A stretch of 64,000 nt of DNA from CBDFMG01 sp965221205 [NCBI: bacterium] (GTDB lineage: Bacteria; SM23-31). The notes below the pieces were generated by a model. The model saw nothing but the letters and a program-made list of their open reading frames with translations, made no database searches and had not been told where the DNA came from. A program made the position numbers and the translations under genes. Positions within the stretch are counted from its first letter, which is position 1; each line of letters begins with the position of its first letter. The DNA is taken from contig OZ244870.1 in assembly GCA_965221205.1 (NCBI GenBank), positions 1,178,001 through 1,242,000 on the forward strand, read 5' to 3'. Shown here in pieces: positions 17,956 to 26,975 of this stretch.

Positions 17956-18693
17956 GTGTCGCAGCGAAAGAAAGTAATCTTTATTTCCGATGTTCATCTC
18001 GGGATGAACCATGATACAAATGAACAGGAAAGAGAGCAGAAGCTCATTTCTTTTCTCCGTAAAACGTTTGAAAGTGGAGACAGACTTTTCATTGTTGGTG
18101 ACCTTTTCGATTTCTGGTTTGAATACAAAACAGTTATTCCCAGAGATTACATCCGCATCCTCTCATGCTTGAAAGAGATGACCAAAGAAGGTGTCAGGAT
18201 AGACTACATTGCAGGAAATCACGATTTTTGGGTGGGCGATTTTTTTCAAAAAGAGCTCGGACTCATTTTTCATCCGGAACCGATTCGAGAAACAATCGGA
18301 GACAAGACATTTTACATCATTCATGGTGACGGGCTGAAAAAATCGGACGGTGGATACCGGCTGCTCAAGAGGGTATTCCGTAACAGGCTGAATATTTTCC
18401 TCTACCGGTGGCTCCATCCCGATCTTGGCGTGCCGTTTGCAAAATGGTGTTCGGGATCAAGCCGGAAACACACCGAAAATAAAGATTTCGGAGATGAAAA
18501 GGAATACATCGATTTTGCTGAGACCATGTTTAAAGATGGTGTGGATCACGTTATTCTAGCTCATACTCACCGGCCTCTCGAGCACAAAACCGGCAACGGC
18601 AAAAGCCTTGTCAACCTCGGCGACTGGATCGAACATTTCACCTATGCACAGTTTTATGACAACACGCTAACACTTCAAAGATATACGACCTGA
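17956..18693 (+). CDS. lpxH: UDP-2,3-diacylglucosamine diphosphatase-like metallophosphoesterase
   Basis: The product has 245 residues and a GTG start chosen because AAGGAA precedes it and the protein begins at once with the conserved strand. Metallophosphoesterase motifs are all present: SDVHLG (11-16), GDLFDFW (about 47-53), GNHDFW (about 85-90), HGDG (about 119-122) and HTHRP (about 202-206). The spacing and length match LpxH and relatives, which hydrolyse UDP-2,3-diacylglucosamine to lipid X in lipid A synthesis at the inner membrane. No other lpx gene is next to it. LpxH itself is the most likely function, but some homologues act on other nucleotide-lipids. Confidence 0.85.
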   Translation: MSQRKKVIFISDVHLGMNHDTNEQEREQKLISFLRKTFESGDRLFIVGDLFDFWFEYKTVIPRDYIRILSCLKEMTKEGVRIDYIAGNHDFWVGDFFQKELGLIFHPEPIRETIGDKTFYIIHGDGLKKSDGGYRLLKRVFRNRLNIFLYRWLHPDLGVPFAKWCSGSSRKHTENKDFGDEKEYIDFAETMFKDGVDHVILAHTHRPLEHKTGNGKSLVNLGDWIEHFTYAQFYDNTLTLQRYTT

Positions 18694-18835
18694 TGTTTAT
18701 TTGTACATTTCCCAGAGTTTAATGAATAAATAACTGTCATTACGGTCGGAGTCCCGGTTAGTAGCTGGAACAAAGTGGAGAAATCTTGACCTTAATTTAT
18801 TCCAGATTCCGGCAATCCTCACAAACCATATTTTT

Positions 18836-18909
18836 GTTTTTGCATAATTATATCTCTATATTTACATTTTTTTTGCTTTTGCATAATTATATTTCTATAC
18901 TTACGTTTT
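18836..18909. repeat. Tandem repeat, about 39-bp unit, two copies
   Basis: TTTTGCATAATTATAT begins each unit (at about 18838 and 18877), followed by C/TTCTATA, T/CTTAC and A/GTTTT. The two units differ at only a few positions over about 32 bases. It lies 45-120 bp before the hyuA ATG at 18954 and may duplicate a promoter or operator (each unit contains TATAAT-like AT-rich cores). Confidence 0.75.
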
Positions 18910-18953
18910 CATTGTCTAATAATATTGTTTTCATTCCTCTTTTACAGTTATAA

Positions 18954-20939
18954 ATGTCAAAACCACAGCCAATTATAATCGGAATCGATACCGGGGGAAC
19001 ATTTACCGATTTTGTCTATTTTAACAAGGACAAATTTCATGTCTTGAAGGTGTTATCGACTCCGGAAAATCCTGGAAACGCCATCATCACCGGACTTAGA
19101 AAGATCGAACGGGAAAATTCGTTTGAGCTTTCCATTATCCACGGCTCCACGGTGGCTACAAACGCCCTTCTCGAACGGAAAGGAGCCAGAATAGCTCTGA
19201 TAACCACGAAAGGTTTCAAAGACCTCATAGAGATCGGGCGGCAGAATAGGCCGGGATTATACGATCTGAATACCGACAGGCCGGAACCACTCATTCCTGC
19301 TTCCCGGCGGTTTGAACTCGATGAACGGACACTCTTCGACGGGACAGTCCATACACCGTTGGATAAGGCCGCCTGTGAGCAGGTGCTGAAAATTTGTGAG
19401 TCTAAAAAAATAGATTCAATAACTGTTTGTTTTCTCCATTCGTATGCGAACCGCAAAAATGAGATGGCCGCTACCCGTTTGGCGAGGAAAAAAGGCTTTC
19501 GTGTGTCACCGTCATCCGAGATTCTCTCCGAATACCGCGAATATGAACGATTGAGCACATCAGCAGTTAATGCCTATGTTTCACCGAAAATGGACACCTA
19601 TCTCCAGTCGCTTCAGCAGGAAGTTCCGCAATCTTCCATACAGGTAATGAAATCGAACGGTGGAGTAATATCTGCAAGAACAGCGCGTAAAGAGTCGGTT
19701 CATACGATATTGTCTGGTCCAGCAGGAGGTGTTGTTGGTGCGTATGCAGCAGGAAAACGAGCCGGGTATACAAATGTCATCACCTTTGACATGGGTGGGA
19801 CATCAATGGATGTTACTCTTTGTCCCGGTATAATCCCTTTAACAAACGGGGCGGTGGTTGCTGGATGTCCAATTAAAGTTCCGATGATCGATATCCACAC
19901 AGTGGGTGCGGGGGGCGGTTCGATTGCAGCACTCGATAGAGGCGGCGCATTGGCAGTTGGCCCGGAAAGCGCCGGGGCAAATCCTGGTCCAGTGTGTTAT
20001 GGGATGGGCACATCAATAACGGTAACGGATGCCAATCTCTATCTCGGAAGGCTCCACAGCGATTATTTTCTGGGTGGCGGAATGCCTATCGATGTTGAAC
20101 GCCTCGACAGCATCATGAAGAAAACAGCCAGAAAGTACACAATGGACCCGGTCGACCTCGCTGCGGGAATTATCAAAGTTGTAAACTCGAACATGGAAAA
20201 AGCGCTTCATGTTATTTCTATCGAGCGGGGTCATAATCCGGCTGAGTTTGCCCTTGTGTCATTTGGTGGAGCAGGATCGCTCCACGCAGCCGATCTTGCC
20301 CGGTCGCTCGACATTAATACCGTCGTCATTCCGAATAATCCGGGACTTTATTCTGCGGTCGGCATGCTCTTTTCCGATCTTATTAAAGACTATTCACAGA
20401 CATTCGTGTTGCCAGCCGAGACAGGAACTTTCAATAAACTTGAGAAAGTCTTTAACACTTTGATCGCCAAAGCCAACAAAGAAATGACTGCTGAGAATAT
20501 TCCAGAAGAAAAAATATCGGTACAGCAGTCGGTCGATGTCCGTTATGTAGGGCAGTCGTACGAATTGACCGTCCCCTTCATAAAAAACTACATCACATCA
20601 TTTCATGCGATGCACAATCAACGCTATGGTTACAGTAGCGCCAGTCTGCCGGTCGAAGTTGTTACACTTCGTGTTCGCTGTGTCGGAAAAACGCGGCACC
20701 CGAAACTTCAAAAAAATGGCAGGTCGAAGCAGACCAGAAGAAAAAATGCACCTGCTCGACGTGATGTTTATACCGAAGGTATATTTGAACATACAACAAT
20801 TTACATGCGCGAAGATCTCAATCCAGGTATCCGATATAAAGGCCCTGCGGTCATACATGAATACAGCACAACCACCTATGTTCCACCGGACTTTGCCACA
20901 AGAGTTGATGACCATGGAAATCTGATTCTTAGTCATTAA
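18954..20939 (+). CDS. hyuA: Hydantoinase/5-oxoprolinase family protein, subunit A
   Basis: The product has 661 residues. The N-terminus GIDTGGTFTDFVYF is the ATP-binding start of the HyuA/OplA family. ASKHA-like motifs continue with GSTVATNALLERKG, SGPAGGVVGAYAAGK, TFDMGGTSMDVTL, GAGGGSIAALDRGG and LVSFGGAGSLHAADLA. Subunit A uses ATP to activate the cyclic amide of hydantoins or 5-oxoproline together with subunit B. The length is typical for a separate A subunit. The ribosome binding site is weak, and the upstream region contains a 39-bp tandem duplication. Its partner hyuB lies downstream, but an unrelated gene is inserted between them. True substrate unknown (hydantoin, oxoproline or an N-methyl derivative). 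Confidence 0.92.
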   Translation: MSKPQPIIIGIDTGGTFTDFVYFNKDKFHVLKVLSTPENPGNAIITGLRKIERENSFELSIIHGSTVATNALLERKGARIALITTKGFKDLIEIGRQNRPGLYDLNTDRPEPLIPASRRFELDERTLFDGTVHTPLDKAACEQVLKICESKKIDSITVCFLHSYANRKNEMAATRLARKKGFRVSPSSEILSEYREYERLSTSAVNAYVSPKMDTYLQSLQQEVPQSSIQVMKSNGGVISARTARKESVHTILSGPAGGVVGAYAAGKRAGYTNVITFDMGGTSMDVTLCPGIIPLTNGAVVAGCPIKVPMIDIHTVGAGGGSIAALDRGGALAVGPESAGANPGPVCYGMGTSITVTDANLYLGRLHSDYFLGGGMPIDVERLDSIMKKTARKYTMDPVDLAAGIIKVVNSNMEKALHVISIERGHNPAEFALVSFGGAGSLHAADLARSLDINTVVIPNNPGLYSAVGMLFSDLIKDYSQTFVLPAETGTFNKLEKVFNTLIAKANKEMTAENIPEEKISVQQSVDVRYVGQSYELTVPFIKNYITSFHAMHNQRYGYSSASLPVEVVTLRVRCVGKTRHPKLQKNGRSKQTRRKNAPARRDVYTEGIFEHTTIYMREDLNPGIRYKGPAVIHEYSTTTYVPPDFATRVDDHGNLILSH

Positions 20940-20974
20940 TTTGTATTTAGGATTATAACAAAGAGGACAAGCAA

Positions 20975-21748
20975 GTGAACAAGCAAGTGAACAAGCAAGA
21001 TGAGAGAGAAAAAGAAGTTTTTAAAAGCTTCATAGAAGATGCTGGTTTAGAATGCTCTATAAATAGTTTTGAAGAGAGATTTAAAAAGAGATATCCTCCT
21101 GCTCCCGATATCCTATATGAATTCAAAGATTCACAATATGTTGCATTTGAACTAGTAGAAATTCTAGATAATGAATTTAAAAATAGAAATGTTCGTTATT
21201 CAAGAACTAATAAAATGTTTAAGAATCATCTTAAAAAGATGCCTTCAAATGAACAAAAGATTTTCAGAGAAAAATTCGAAAATGCTCTTTTGTATTTTCA
21301 TTTTAATGATAATTGCTCTACTAAACAGAGAGAATCCGTATTAGAACAATTATTTTATATTCTCCAAAGTTTAAAGTCAGATTATGAGGATGAAATAGAG
21401 ATATCCGACTTTAAATTAAGAAAGACGGTTAAATTTATAACTATTCGACGTAACTGTCCTGCTGGACCTACATTTGAATGTAATGCAGGAGGATTTGTTG
21501 GATTTGATATAATTGAAACATTAGAAAAAAAATCTTTAAAAAAGTATTGCTCCGACCATCCTATAGAGTTATTAGTATATATTGATACAAATCCGTTACA
21601 TCCAGGAGATTATTGGAAAGAAGAAGTGTTGGACTATTTGCGTCGCAATTTCAACAAGTCATGTTTCAGAAGAATTTGGATTTACAAAACTCAATCACAT
21701 GAAATTATTATAGAATTTCACAATGGTGAAGAAGAATATGGGGCTTAA
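20975..21748 (+). CDS. AT-rich gene of unknown function inserted between hyuA and hyuB
   Basis: The product has 257 residues and a GTG start with AGAGG eight bases upstream; the first 12 bases (GTGAACAAGCAA) are tandemly duplicated, so a second GTG at 20987 is also possible. The gene is visibly richer in A and T, with more Lys, Asn and Phe, than hyuA and hyuB on either side. I do not recognise a family. PPAPDILYEF followed by YVAFELVEI has the spacing of a PD-(D/E)XK nuclease core but lacks the usual Lys (E-L-V), and a second half has HPIELLVYIDTNP. Nuclease relationship is speculation. It overlaps the chosen hyuB start by 11 bases. Confidence 0.7.
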   Translation: MNKQVNKQDEREKEVFKSFIEDAGLECSINSFEERFKKRYPPAPDILYEFKDSQYVAFELVEILDNEFKNRNVRYSRTNKMFKNHLKKMPSNEQKIFREKFENALLYFHFNDNCSTKQRESVLEQLFYILQSLKSDYEDEIEISDFKLRKTVKFITIRRNCPAGPTFECNAGGFVGFDIIETLEKKSLKKYCSDHPIELLVYIDTNPLHPGDYWKEEVLDYLRRNFNKSCFRRIWIYKTQSHEIIIEFHNGEEEYGA

Positions 21749-23330
21749 TCTTGACTCAAACCGCTTTGACCCGGTTAAACTTGAAATTTACAAAAACCGG
21801 TTTCATTCAATTTCAGAGGAGATGGGTGCTGCACTCCAGCGGACTGCCTTTTCACCGAACATTAAAGAGCGGCGCGATTTTTCCTGTGCTGTGTTCGACG
21901 GAACAGGTAAAATGGTTGCTCAGGGTGACCACATGCCGGCGCATCTCGGGGCAATGCCGCTGTCGGTTCAGCATGTCATCCGGCAGCTAAAACTCAACCG
22001 TGGCGATACAGCAATCGTCAACGATCCTTTCGACGGAGGCAACCATCTTCCCGATTTTACTGTTGTCCGCCCGGTCTATCTGCCGAGTGAGAAAACACCC
22101 ATGTTTTATACCGCAAACCGGGCACATCATGCCGATGTAGGTGGCATGGCTGCTGGTTCAATGCCGCTCTCACGGGAAATTTATCAGGAAGGTATCATCG
22201 TTCCACCGATAAAACTGGAAGAGAATGGCCACTTCAACGAAATGTTTTTGAAAATGTTGAAGATCAATGTCCGCACACCCCACGAACGGGAAGGTGACAT
22301 CCTTGCGCAATATATGGCAGCAAAAGTAGGAGAAATGCGTCTGCTGGATATGGTCAGGAAAAATGGTGCAGCAGAAGTGCTACGCTATATGGAAGAAATG
22401 CAAAAGTATTCCGAACGGATGGTTCGCGGATTGATTAATAATATTCCCGACGGGACCTATACATTTAGTGACGCTATGGAAAATGACGGTATAACCGACA
22501 GGCCGTATACGATTGCAGTGACGGTTACCATAAAAGGAAGCAGCACCATTATCGATTTTACCGGGACGGATCAGCAGGCATCCGGGCCGATAAACTGTGT
22601 CTATGCAATTACTGTATCATCTGTCTTTTTTGTGTTTCGCTCACTTGTCAATTATGCTATTCCATCCAACCACGGCTGTATGGTTCCGATTACCATCATC
22701 GCACCTGAAGGAACGCTCGTAAATGCTGTGCGTCCAGCAGCTGTGGCGGCAGGCAATGTCGAAACCTCGCAGAGAATTGTCGATATCCTCTTCGGCGCAC
22801 TTGCCGAAGCGCTACCGGACACAATTCCGGCGGCATCGGGTGGCACAATGAACAATCTCACTTTTGGCGGAACGCACCACGAAACCGGTAAACCGTTTAC
22901 CTATTATGAAACAATAGCCTGCGGGATGGGTGCCCGTCCGGGAAAAAACGGAATTAACGGAATCCACACCCATATGACCAATTCACTCAACAGTCCGATA
23001 GAAATGCTCGAGAGTACAATGCCTATCAGGCTACACTCGTACTGCTTTCGGAAAAATTCAGGTGGTAGCGGCAAATTCCGGGGTGGTGATGGGATTGAAA
23101 AGTCGATTGAATTTCTCACTGAAGCGAGTCTGAATCTGCTTTCGGACAGGCGGAAGTACCGTCCTTATGGCTTACAGGGAGGCTCACCCGGTAAACAAGG
23201 AGCGAATTTTATCCTCAGAAACGGCAGAAAAATGAAGTTACCCTCAAAATTCGGAATATATGTCGAAAAAAATGACACTTTTACCATACGGACTCCGGGG
23301 GGAGGAGGATACGGAAAAAAGAGAAAGTAA
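21738..23330 (+). CDS. hyuB: Hydantoinase/5-oxoprolinase family protein, subunit B
   Basis: The product has 530 residues. ATG 21738 is preferred over 21723 because GGTGAAG precedes it and the conserved part starts with FDPVKLEIYKNRFHSISEEMG. Family motifs include RTAFSPNIKERRDFSCAVFD, GDHMPAHLGAMP, NDPFDGGNHLPDF, ANRAHHADVGGMAAGSMP and the C-terminal RTPGGGGYG. Together with HyuA it would open a hydantoin or 5-oxoproline ring in an ATP-dependent reaction in the cytoplasm. It overlaps the inserted unknown gene by 11 bases and so is probably still cotranscribed with hyuA. Confidence 0.92.
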   Translation: MGLNLDSNRFDPVKLEIYKNRFHSISEEMGAALQRTAFSPNIKERRDFSCAVFDGTGKMVAQGDHMPAHLGAMPLSVQHVIRQLKLNRGDTAIVNDPFDGGNHLPDFTVVRPVYLPSEKTPMFYTANRAHHADVGGMAAGSMPLSREIYQEGIIVPPIKLEENGHFNEMFLKMLKINVRTPHEREGDILAQYMAAKVGEMRLLDMVRKNGAAEVLRYMEEMQKYSERMVRGLINNIPDGTYTFSDAMENDGITDRPYTIAVTVTIKGSSTIIDFTGTDQQASGPINCVYAITVSSVFFVFRSLVNYAIPSNHGCMVPITIIAPEGTLVNAVRPAAVAAGNVETSQRIVDILFGALAEALPDTIPAASGGTMNNLTFGGTHHETGKPFTYYETIACGMGARPGKNGINGIHTHMTNSLNSPIEMLESTMPIRLHSYCFRKNSGGSGKFRGGDGIEKSIEFLTEASLNLLSDRRKYRPYGLQGGSPGKQGANFILRNGRKMKLPSKFGIYVEKNDTFTIRTPGGGGYGKKRK

Positions 23331-23381
23331 CTTATTTGTTTAGACAATTGCCGGAAAATCTTTAATGATAACAAATAATAC

Positions 23382-23410
23382 TTGACAAGACTTTACTTTT
23401 TTTTTATATT
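23382..23410 (+). promoter_or_regulatory. Sigma-70-type promoter
   Basis: TTGACA at 23382-23387 and TATATT at 23405-23410 are separated by exactly 17 bp. It lies 51 bp before the ATG of the zinc-finger/ATPase gene at 23461. Match to the -35 consensus is perfect. Confidence 0.75.
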
Positions 23411-23460
23411 CTCCAGCAAACTAGCCTGCAATCCGCCCAATACACCAATGTGGAGTCGGT

Positions 23461-25161
23461 ATGAGCTCTCCTTTTTCCGAATTTTCACATAACCGTTCTA
23501 ATAATAATATCGATATGCTCAATAGAGCAAATCCCATCTTTGAAATCGCACGTGAACTTGGTATTCCGGTAGGGAAAAATGTCGTTCATTGTATAAAAAG
23601 AGAGAAGCATGTCAACAGTAATGGCGTACCCACAATGACGTTTAATTTGATCAAAAATACGTTCCGGTGCTGGGTGTGTCCCGATGTGTGTGGTGATGTT
23701 GTCGATCTTGTTATGCTCGCAAAAGATGTGGACAGGGAACGGGCAATCCAGTTTTTATCCATACGGAGCGATATAAAAACTGATAACGACAGAGCGAAAT
23801 TTTTCAAAGGAAAAAGTCTCGAAAAAATGGGATCCTCCGACCGGGAAGCAGTATTCAAGGATTTCTTCTCAGGTATGGAAAGCGACCAAGAAATCGATCT
23901 CATAGCATTTGCATCGACAAAAGGGGGAACTGGGAAAACGCTTGTCGTCAATAATATTGCTGTTATACTTTCCCTCATTACCCGTTACATCGGTAGCTAC
24001 AGAAAAGCTGATCCACAACATATTGAACTGATCGATCTTGATTTCGGCAAACCGGACCAGCGTCTTTTGCTTGGTATCGATCCGGAATACTACATAGAAG
24101 ACGTGTTTTATCAGCAGCCGAAAGAGCTTTTGTGGGACTGCCTTAGAGAACATATTCCTCTTGAAAATTTAAAGCTTGTATCGTCCTGTCCAATTAGAAA
24201 ATCGAAATCGCTTTACTATCTGAAGAAAAACGAAATCCTCTACATGCTCCACAATTCAGATGCGAATATAAAACTTGTCGATTTTAGCGGCGGTTCTGAT
24301 AAGGACACACTCGATTTTCTTAGTAGTATCAAAAGTAAAGTGTTTGTTATTAATCCCGACCGAGCATCCGTTGAGGCAGTCTTTAATCTCATTCTCAGCC
24401 TGCTCTACTATCCTATGAAACAGCAGTTTAAAGGCTCAAAAGCTGCGCTTGCGCTTGCTGAAAAATTACGTAACTGCAGCAGAAACGGATTTACTGTCAA
24501 CGACTTGCGTGACGAAATACACCGAATCGATAAGAAGCGCTCGGGTTTGAAAAAACTGAAAAATTTCTACAAAAACACAGTTAAACCCTTTCAGACAGAG
24601 CTTGGAATGTCTGTGAGCGGAAATGGTTCAATTTCAATTGAAAAATTAAAACAAGATCTGCCCGCTTTGCATAATAAAGTTCATGAAATACTTTTTCATA
24701 GTAATAGTTCATACTCCTATTCAAGAAAGAGCAAAATTTACCGAACACTCACTGATATTGAACATAATGTTCGTGTCTTTGATTCGTTTACATCCCGCCT
24801 GGACAACCTTCTTACGACATCGCTGTTCGGCCTTGTAATCAATAAGTGCGACAAGGAGTTGGCAGATACAGTAGCCGGAAACCTTGTAGATCGGATCGGA
24901 AAAACTTTCTCAATGAATTTGTCTCATCTTGGTAATATCCCGGAAGAAGAAGCGCTCAGAAACATTTCTAATTACGGTATGCCGTTTACTGTTCATGACC
25001 CCGAACACGAAGTGCTCAATTACTTTTTTAAGATTACCGACACAATCATCCGCCTCAAAAGTGGTTCCACTGAGAAGATTGTATTCGAACAGAGAGACTA
25101 TCTCAAAGATCTGAAAAAGAACTGGCTCGCTCAGACCAAACCCGTTGGTGTGCTTGCGTAA
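23461..25161 (+). CDS. CHC2 zinc-finger fused to a ParA/MinD-type ATPase
   Basis: The product has 566 residues. Residues about 24-100 resemble the DnaG-type CHC2 zinc finger: Cys44-x5-His50, then FRCWVC with Cys70 and Cys73, followed by GDVVDLVMLAKDVDRERAIQFL, the usual tail of that domain. Residues about 146-330 are a deviant Walker A ATPase (STKGGTGKT, Lys at 154 and 159; Walker B-like LIDLDFGKPDQ around 191-200; LVDFSGGSDKDTLDFL). After an inserted helical, Lys-rich segment (about 330-440), the C-terminus returns to MinD-like sequence (LVINKCDKE, LGNIPEEEALRN). CHC2 fingers bind DNA in primases; ParA/MinD ATPases position DNA or protein cargo. I know no named family with this combination. 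It has its own promoter and no obvious partner gene. Confidence 0.8.
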   Translation: MSSPFSEFSHNRSNNNIDMLNRANPIFEIARELGIPVGKNVVHCIKREKHVNSNGVPTMTFNLIKNTFRCWVCPDVCGDVVDLVMLAKDVDRERAIQFLSIRSDIKTDNDRAKFFKGKSLEKMGSSDREAVFKDFFSGMESDQEIDLIAFASTKGGTGKTLVVNNIAVILSLITRYIGSYRKADPQHIELIDLDFGKPDQRLLLGIDPEYYIEDVFYQQPKELLWDCLREHIPLENLKLVSSCPIRKSKSLYYLKKNEILYMLHNSDANIKLVDFSGGSDKDTLDFLSSIKSKVFVINPDRASVEAVFNLILSLLYYPMKQQFKGSKAALALAEKLRNCSRNGFTVNDLRDEIHRIDKKRSGLKKLKNFYKNTVKPFQTELGMSVSGNGSISIEKLKQDLPALHNKVHEILFHSNSSYSYSRKSKIYRTLTDIEHNVRVFDSFTSRLDNLLTTSLFGLVINKCDKELADTVAGNLVDRIGKTFSMNLSHLGNIPEEEALRNISNYGMPFTVHDPEHEVLNYFFKITDTIIRLKSGSTEKIVFEQRDYLKDLKKNWLAQTKPVGVLA

Positions 25162-25215
25162 CTGCCCTTCAATAATTAACACTTTTATCAAATATAATCC
25201 AATAAGCAGCTTCGA

Positions 25216-25242
25216 GTTTTGTATGCTTTACTCATACACAAG
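25216..25242. promoter_or_regulatory. Imperfect palindrome and GTTTTGTAT repeats before nnr
   Basis: GTTTTGTAT occurs at 25216, 25242 and 25305. The first faces CATACACAAG across ACTTT-type spacer, giving an imperfect inverted repeat over 25216-25242. The third copy begins just after the -10 of the promoter at 25275. It could be an operator; no regulator is suggested by the sequence. Confidence 0.35.
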
Positions 25243-25274
25243 TTTTGTATTATGCTAAGAAGAACCGAATTGGC

Positions 25275-25303
25275 TTGACATTTTTTGGCATTAATAATAC
25301 ATT
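25275..25303 (+). promoter_or_regulatory. Sigma-70-type promoter
   Basis: TTGACA at 25275-25280 and TACATT at 25298-25303, spacer 17 bp. It lies 91 bp before the ATG of nnr at 25394. Confidence 0.65.
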
Positions 25304-25393
25304 TGTTTTGTATTTAGTTCTATGTCTCACATGACAGTTACCTCAGCCACTCTGGTCAGATTCGGCAGACGTAGTAGATAATATGGAGTAATT

Positions 25394-26962
25394 ATGAAGT
25401 GGGTAGTGACAGCACAGGAAATGCGGAACATTGATTCCCGTGCAATCAATACTATCGGTATTCCCGGATATTCATTGATGGAGCGTGCCGGACTCGAAGT
25501 CGTTGAATCGTGTCTTGATGATTTTGGGCCTGTCTCCGGGAAATCTGTTTCTGTTTTCTGCGGGAAGGGAAATAATGGAGGAGACGGCCTAGTTATTGCC
25601 CGGGAAATGAAACGGCTTGGTGGTATCGTAACAGCATACATTTTTGCTAAACAGAGTGAATTAAAAGGTGACCCGTTATCAAAGTACACCACTTTGAAAA
25701 AAATGGGGATCCCTGTCCGCCATATTACCTCCCCTGCACAGCTAATTGAGATTCCTGAAGATTTTGATATTACCATCGACGCACTCCTTGGAACAGGGGT
25801 TCATGGAGAAGTGACCGGTATAATTGGTGCGGCTATCAGAAAAATCAATTCTCAGAGCGCGGTGGTTGTCTCGGTCGATCTTCCGTCCGGATTAAATACT
25901 GATAACGGTACATTCATCGGTACTTGTGTGAGTGCAGACGTAACCGTGACGATGGGGCTCCTCAAACGGGGATTGCTTCTGCATCCTGGAGCAATGGTGG
26001 CAGGGGAAGTAGTCATTGCCGATATCGGGTTTCCCGAACGTGCTATATCACCTGAAAGAGTCAAAACATTTTTTATCGAAAAAAGCGATGTAGTTTCGCA
26101 TCTGCCGCGGCGAATGCCATACTTCCACAAGGGTGATTGCGGACGTATCCTGGTTATCGGCGGTTCTCCGGGAATGACCGGTGCCCCTGCAATGTCGACA
26201 AACGCAGCGCTCCGCTCAGGAGCCGGAATGACACTCCTCGGGGTACCGAAAAGTCTGAACACAGTCTTAGAACAAAAAGTAACCGAAACAATGACACTTC
26301 CGCTCTCGGAAACAGAGAGTGGGGCATTAAGCAGAGATGCAGAAGAAAAAATTCTTGATGCTCTTGTATGGGCAGATGTACTGGCAATTGGCCCTGGTGT
26401 CGGACGAGATGAACAGACAATAAAACTCGTTCACTCTATTCTTGAACAATGCGAGCTTCCGGCAGTAATCGATGCAGATGCTCTATACGCCGTTTCAAAA
26501 AAACCGGGAATTCTGAAAAAAAGGGAAGCCGATACCGTCATCACTCCCCACGTTGGAGAATTTTCACGATTGATTCGGACAAATGACGCGAATCTCCTCG
26601 ACACGGAACGGATTGAACTTTGCAGAAAGTATGCCCGTCATTTCCGGTCGGTTGTACTATTAAAAGGCGCTCCGTCGATCACTGCATCACCGGAAGGCGA
26701 AATATTTATTAATCCGACAGGAAATGCAGGCATGGCTACCGCCGGGTCCGGAGATGTTTTGACAGGTGTTATTGCAGCGATAATAGGGCAAGGGGTGGAT
26801 GTAGTTGAAGCAACAATTACAGGAGCATACATTCACGGTCTTGCTGGTGACTTTGCTGCCGACGAATTTGGCGAAATTAGCATGATGGCAACCGATATTA
26901 TAAACTATCTTCCTTATGCATTTGAAGACATGTTTGGAAGATATCTTAATTCCGAAAGCTGA
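25394..26962 (+). CDS. nnr: Bifunctional NAD(P)HX epimerase / ADP-dependent dehydratase
   Basis: The product has 522 residues, the usual length of the fused repair enzyme. Residues 1-215 are the YjeF_N epimerase (MERAGLEVVE, CGKGNNGGDGLVIAREM, TIDALLGTGVHG, DLPSGLNTDNG). Residues about 235-515 are the ribokinase-like dehydratase (GRILVIGGSPGMTGAP, LAIGPGVGRDEQT, TPHVGEFSRL, and GNAGMATAGSGDVLTGVIA with the catalytic Asp). It repairs hydrated NADH and NADPH, epimerising the R form and dehydrating the S form. ATG 25394 has GGAG upstream. The vanZ-like gene follows after 13 bp and is probably cotranscribed. Confidence 0.95.
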   Translation: MKWVVTAQEMRNIDSRAINTIGIPGYSLMERAGLEVVESCLDDFGPVSGKSVSVFCGKGNNGGDGLVIAREMKRLGGIVTAYIFAKQSELKGDPLSKYTTLKKMGIPVRHITSPAQLIEIPEDFDITIDALLGTGVHGEVTGIIGAAIRKINSQSAVVVSVDLPSGLNTDNGTFIGTCVSADVTVTMGLLKRGLLLHPGAMVAGEVVIADIGFPERAISPERVKTFFIEKSDVVSHLPRRMPYFHKGDCGRILVIGGSPGMTGAPAMSTNAALRSGAGMTLLGVPKSLNTVLEQKVTETMTLPLSETESGALSRDAEEKILDALVWADVLAIGPGVGRDEQTIKLVHSILEQCELPAVIDADALYAVSKKPGILKKREADTVITPHVGEFSRLIRTNDANLLDTERIELCRKYARHFRSVVLLKGAPSITASPEGEIFINPTGNAGMATAGSGDVLTGVIAAIIGQGVDVVEATITGAYIHGLAGDFAADEFGEISMMATDIINYLPYAFEDMFGRYLNSES

Positions 26963-26975
26963 TCTATCGTACCCT

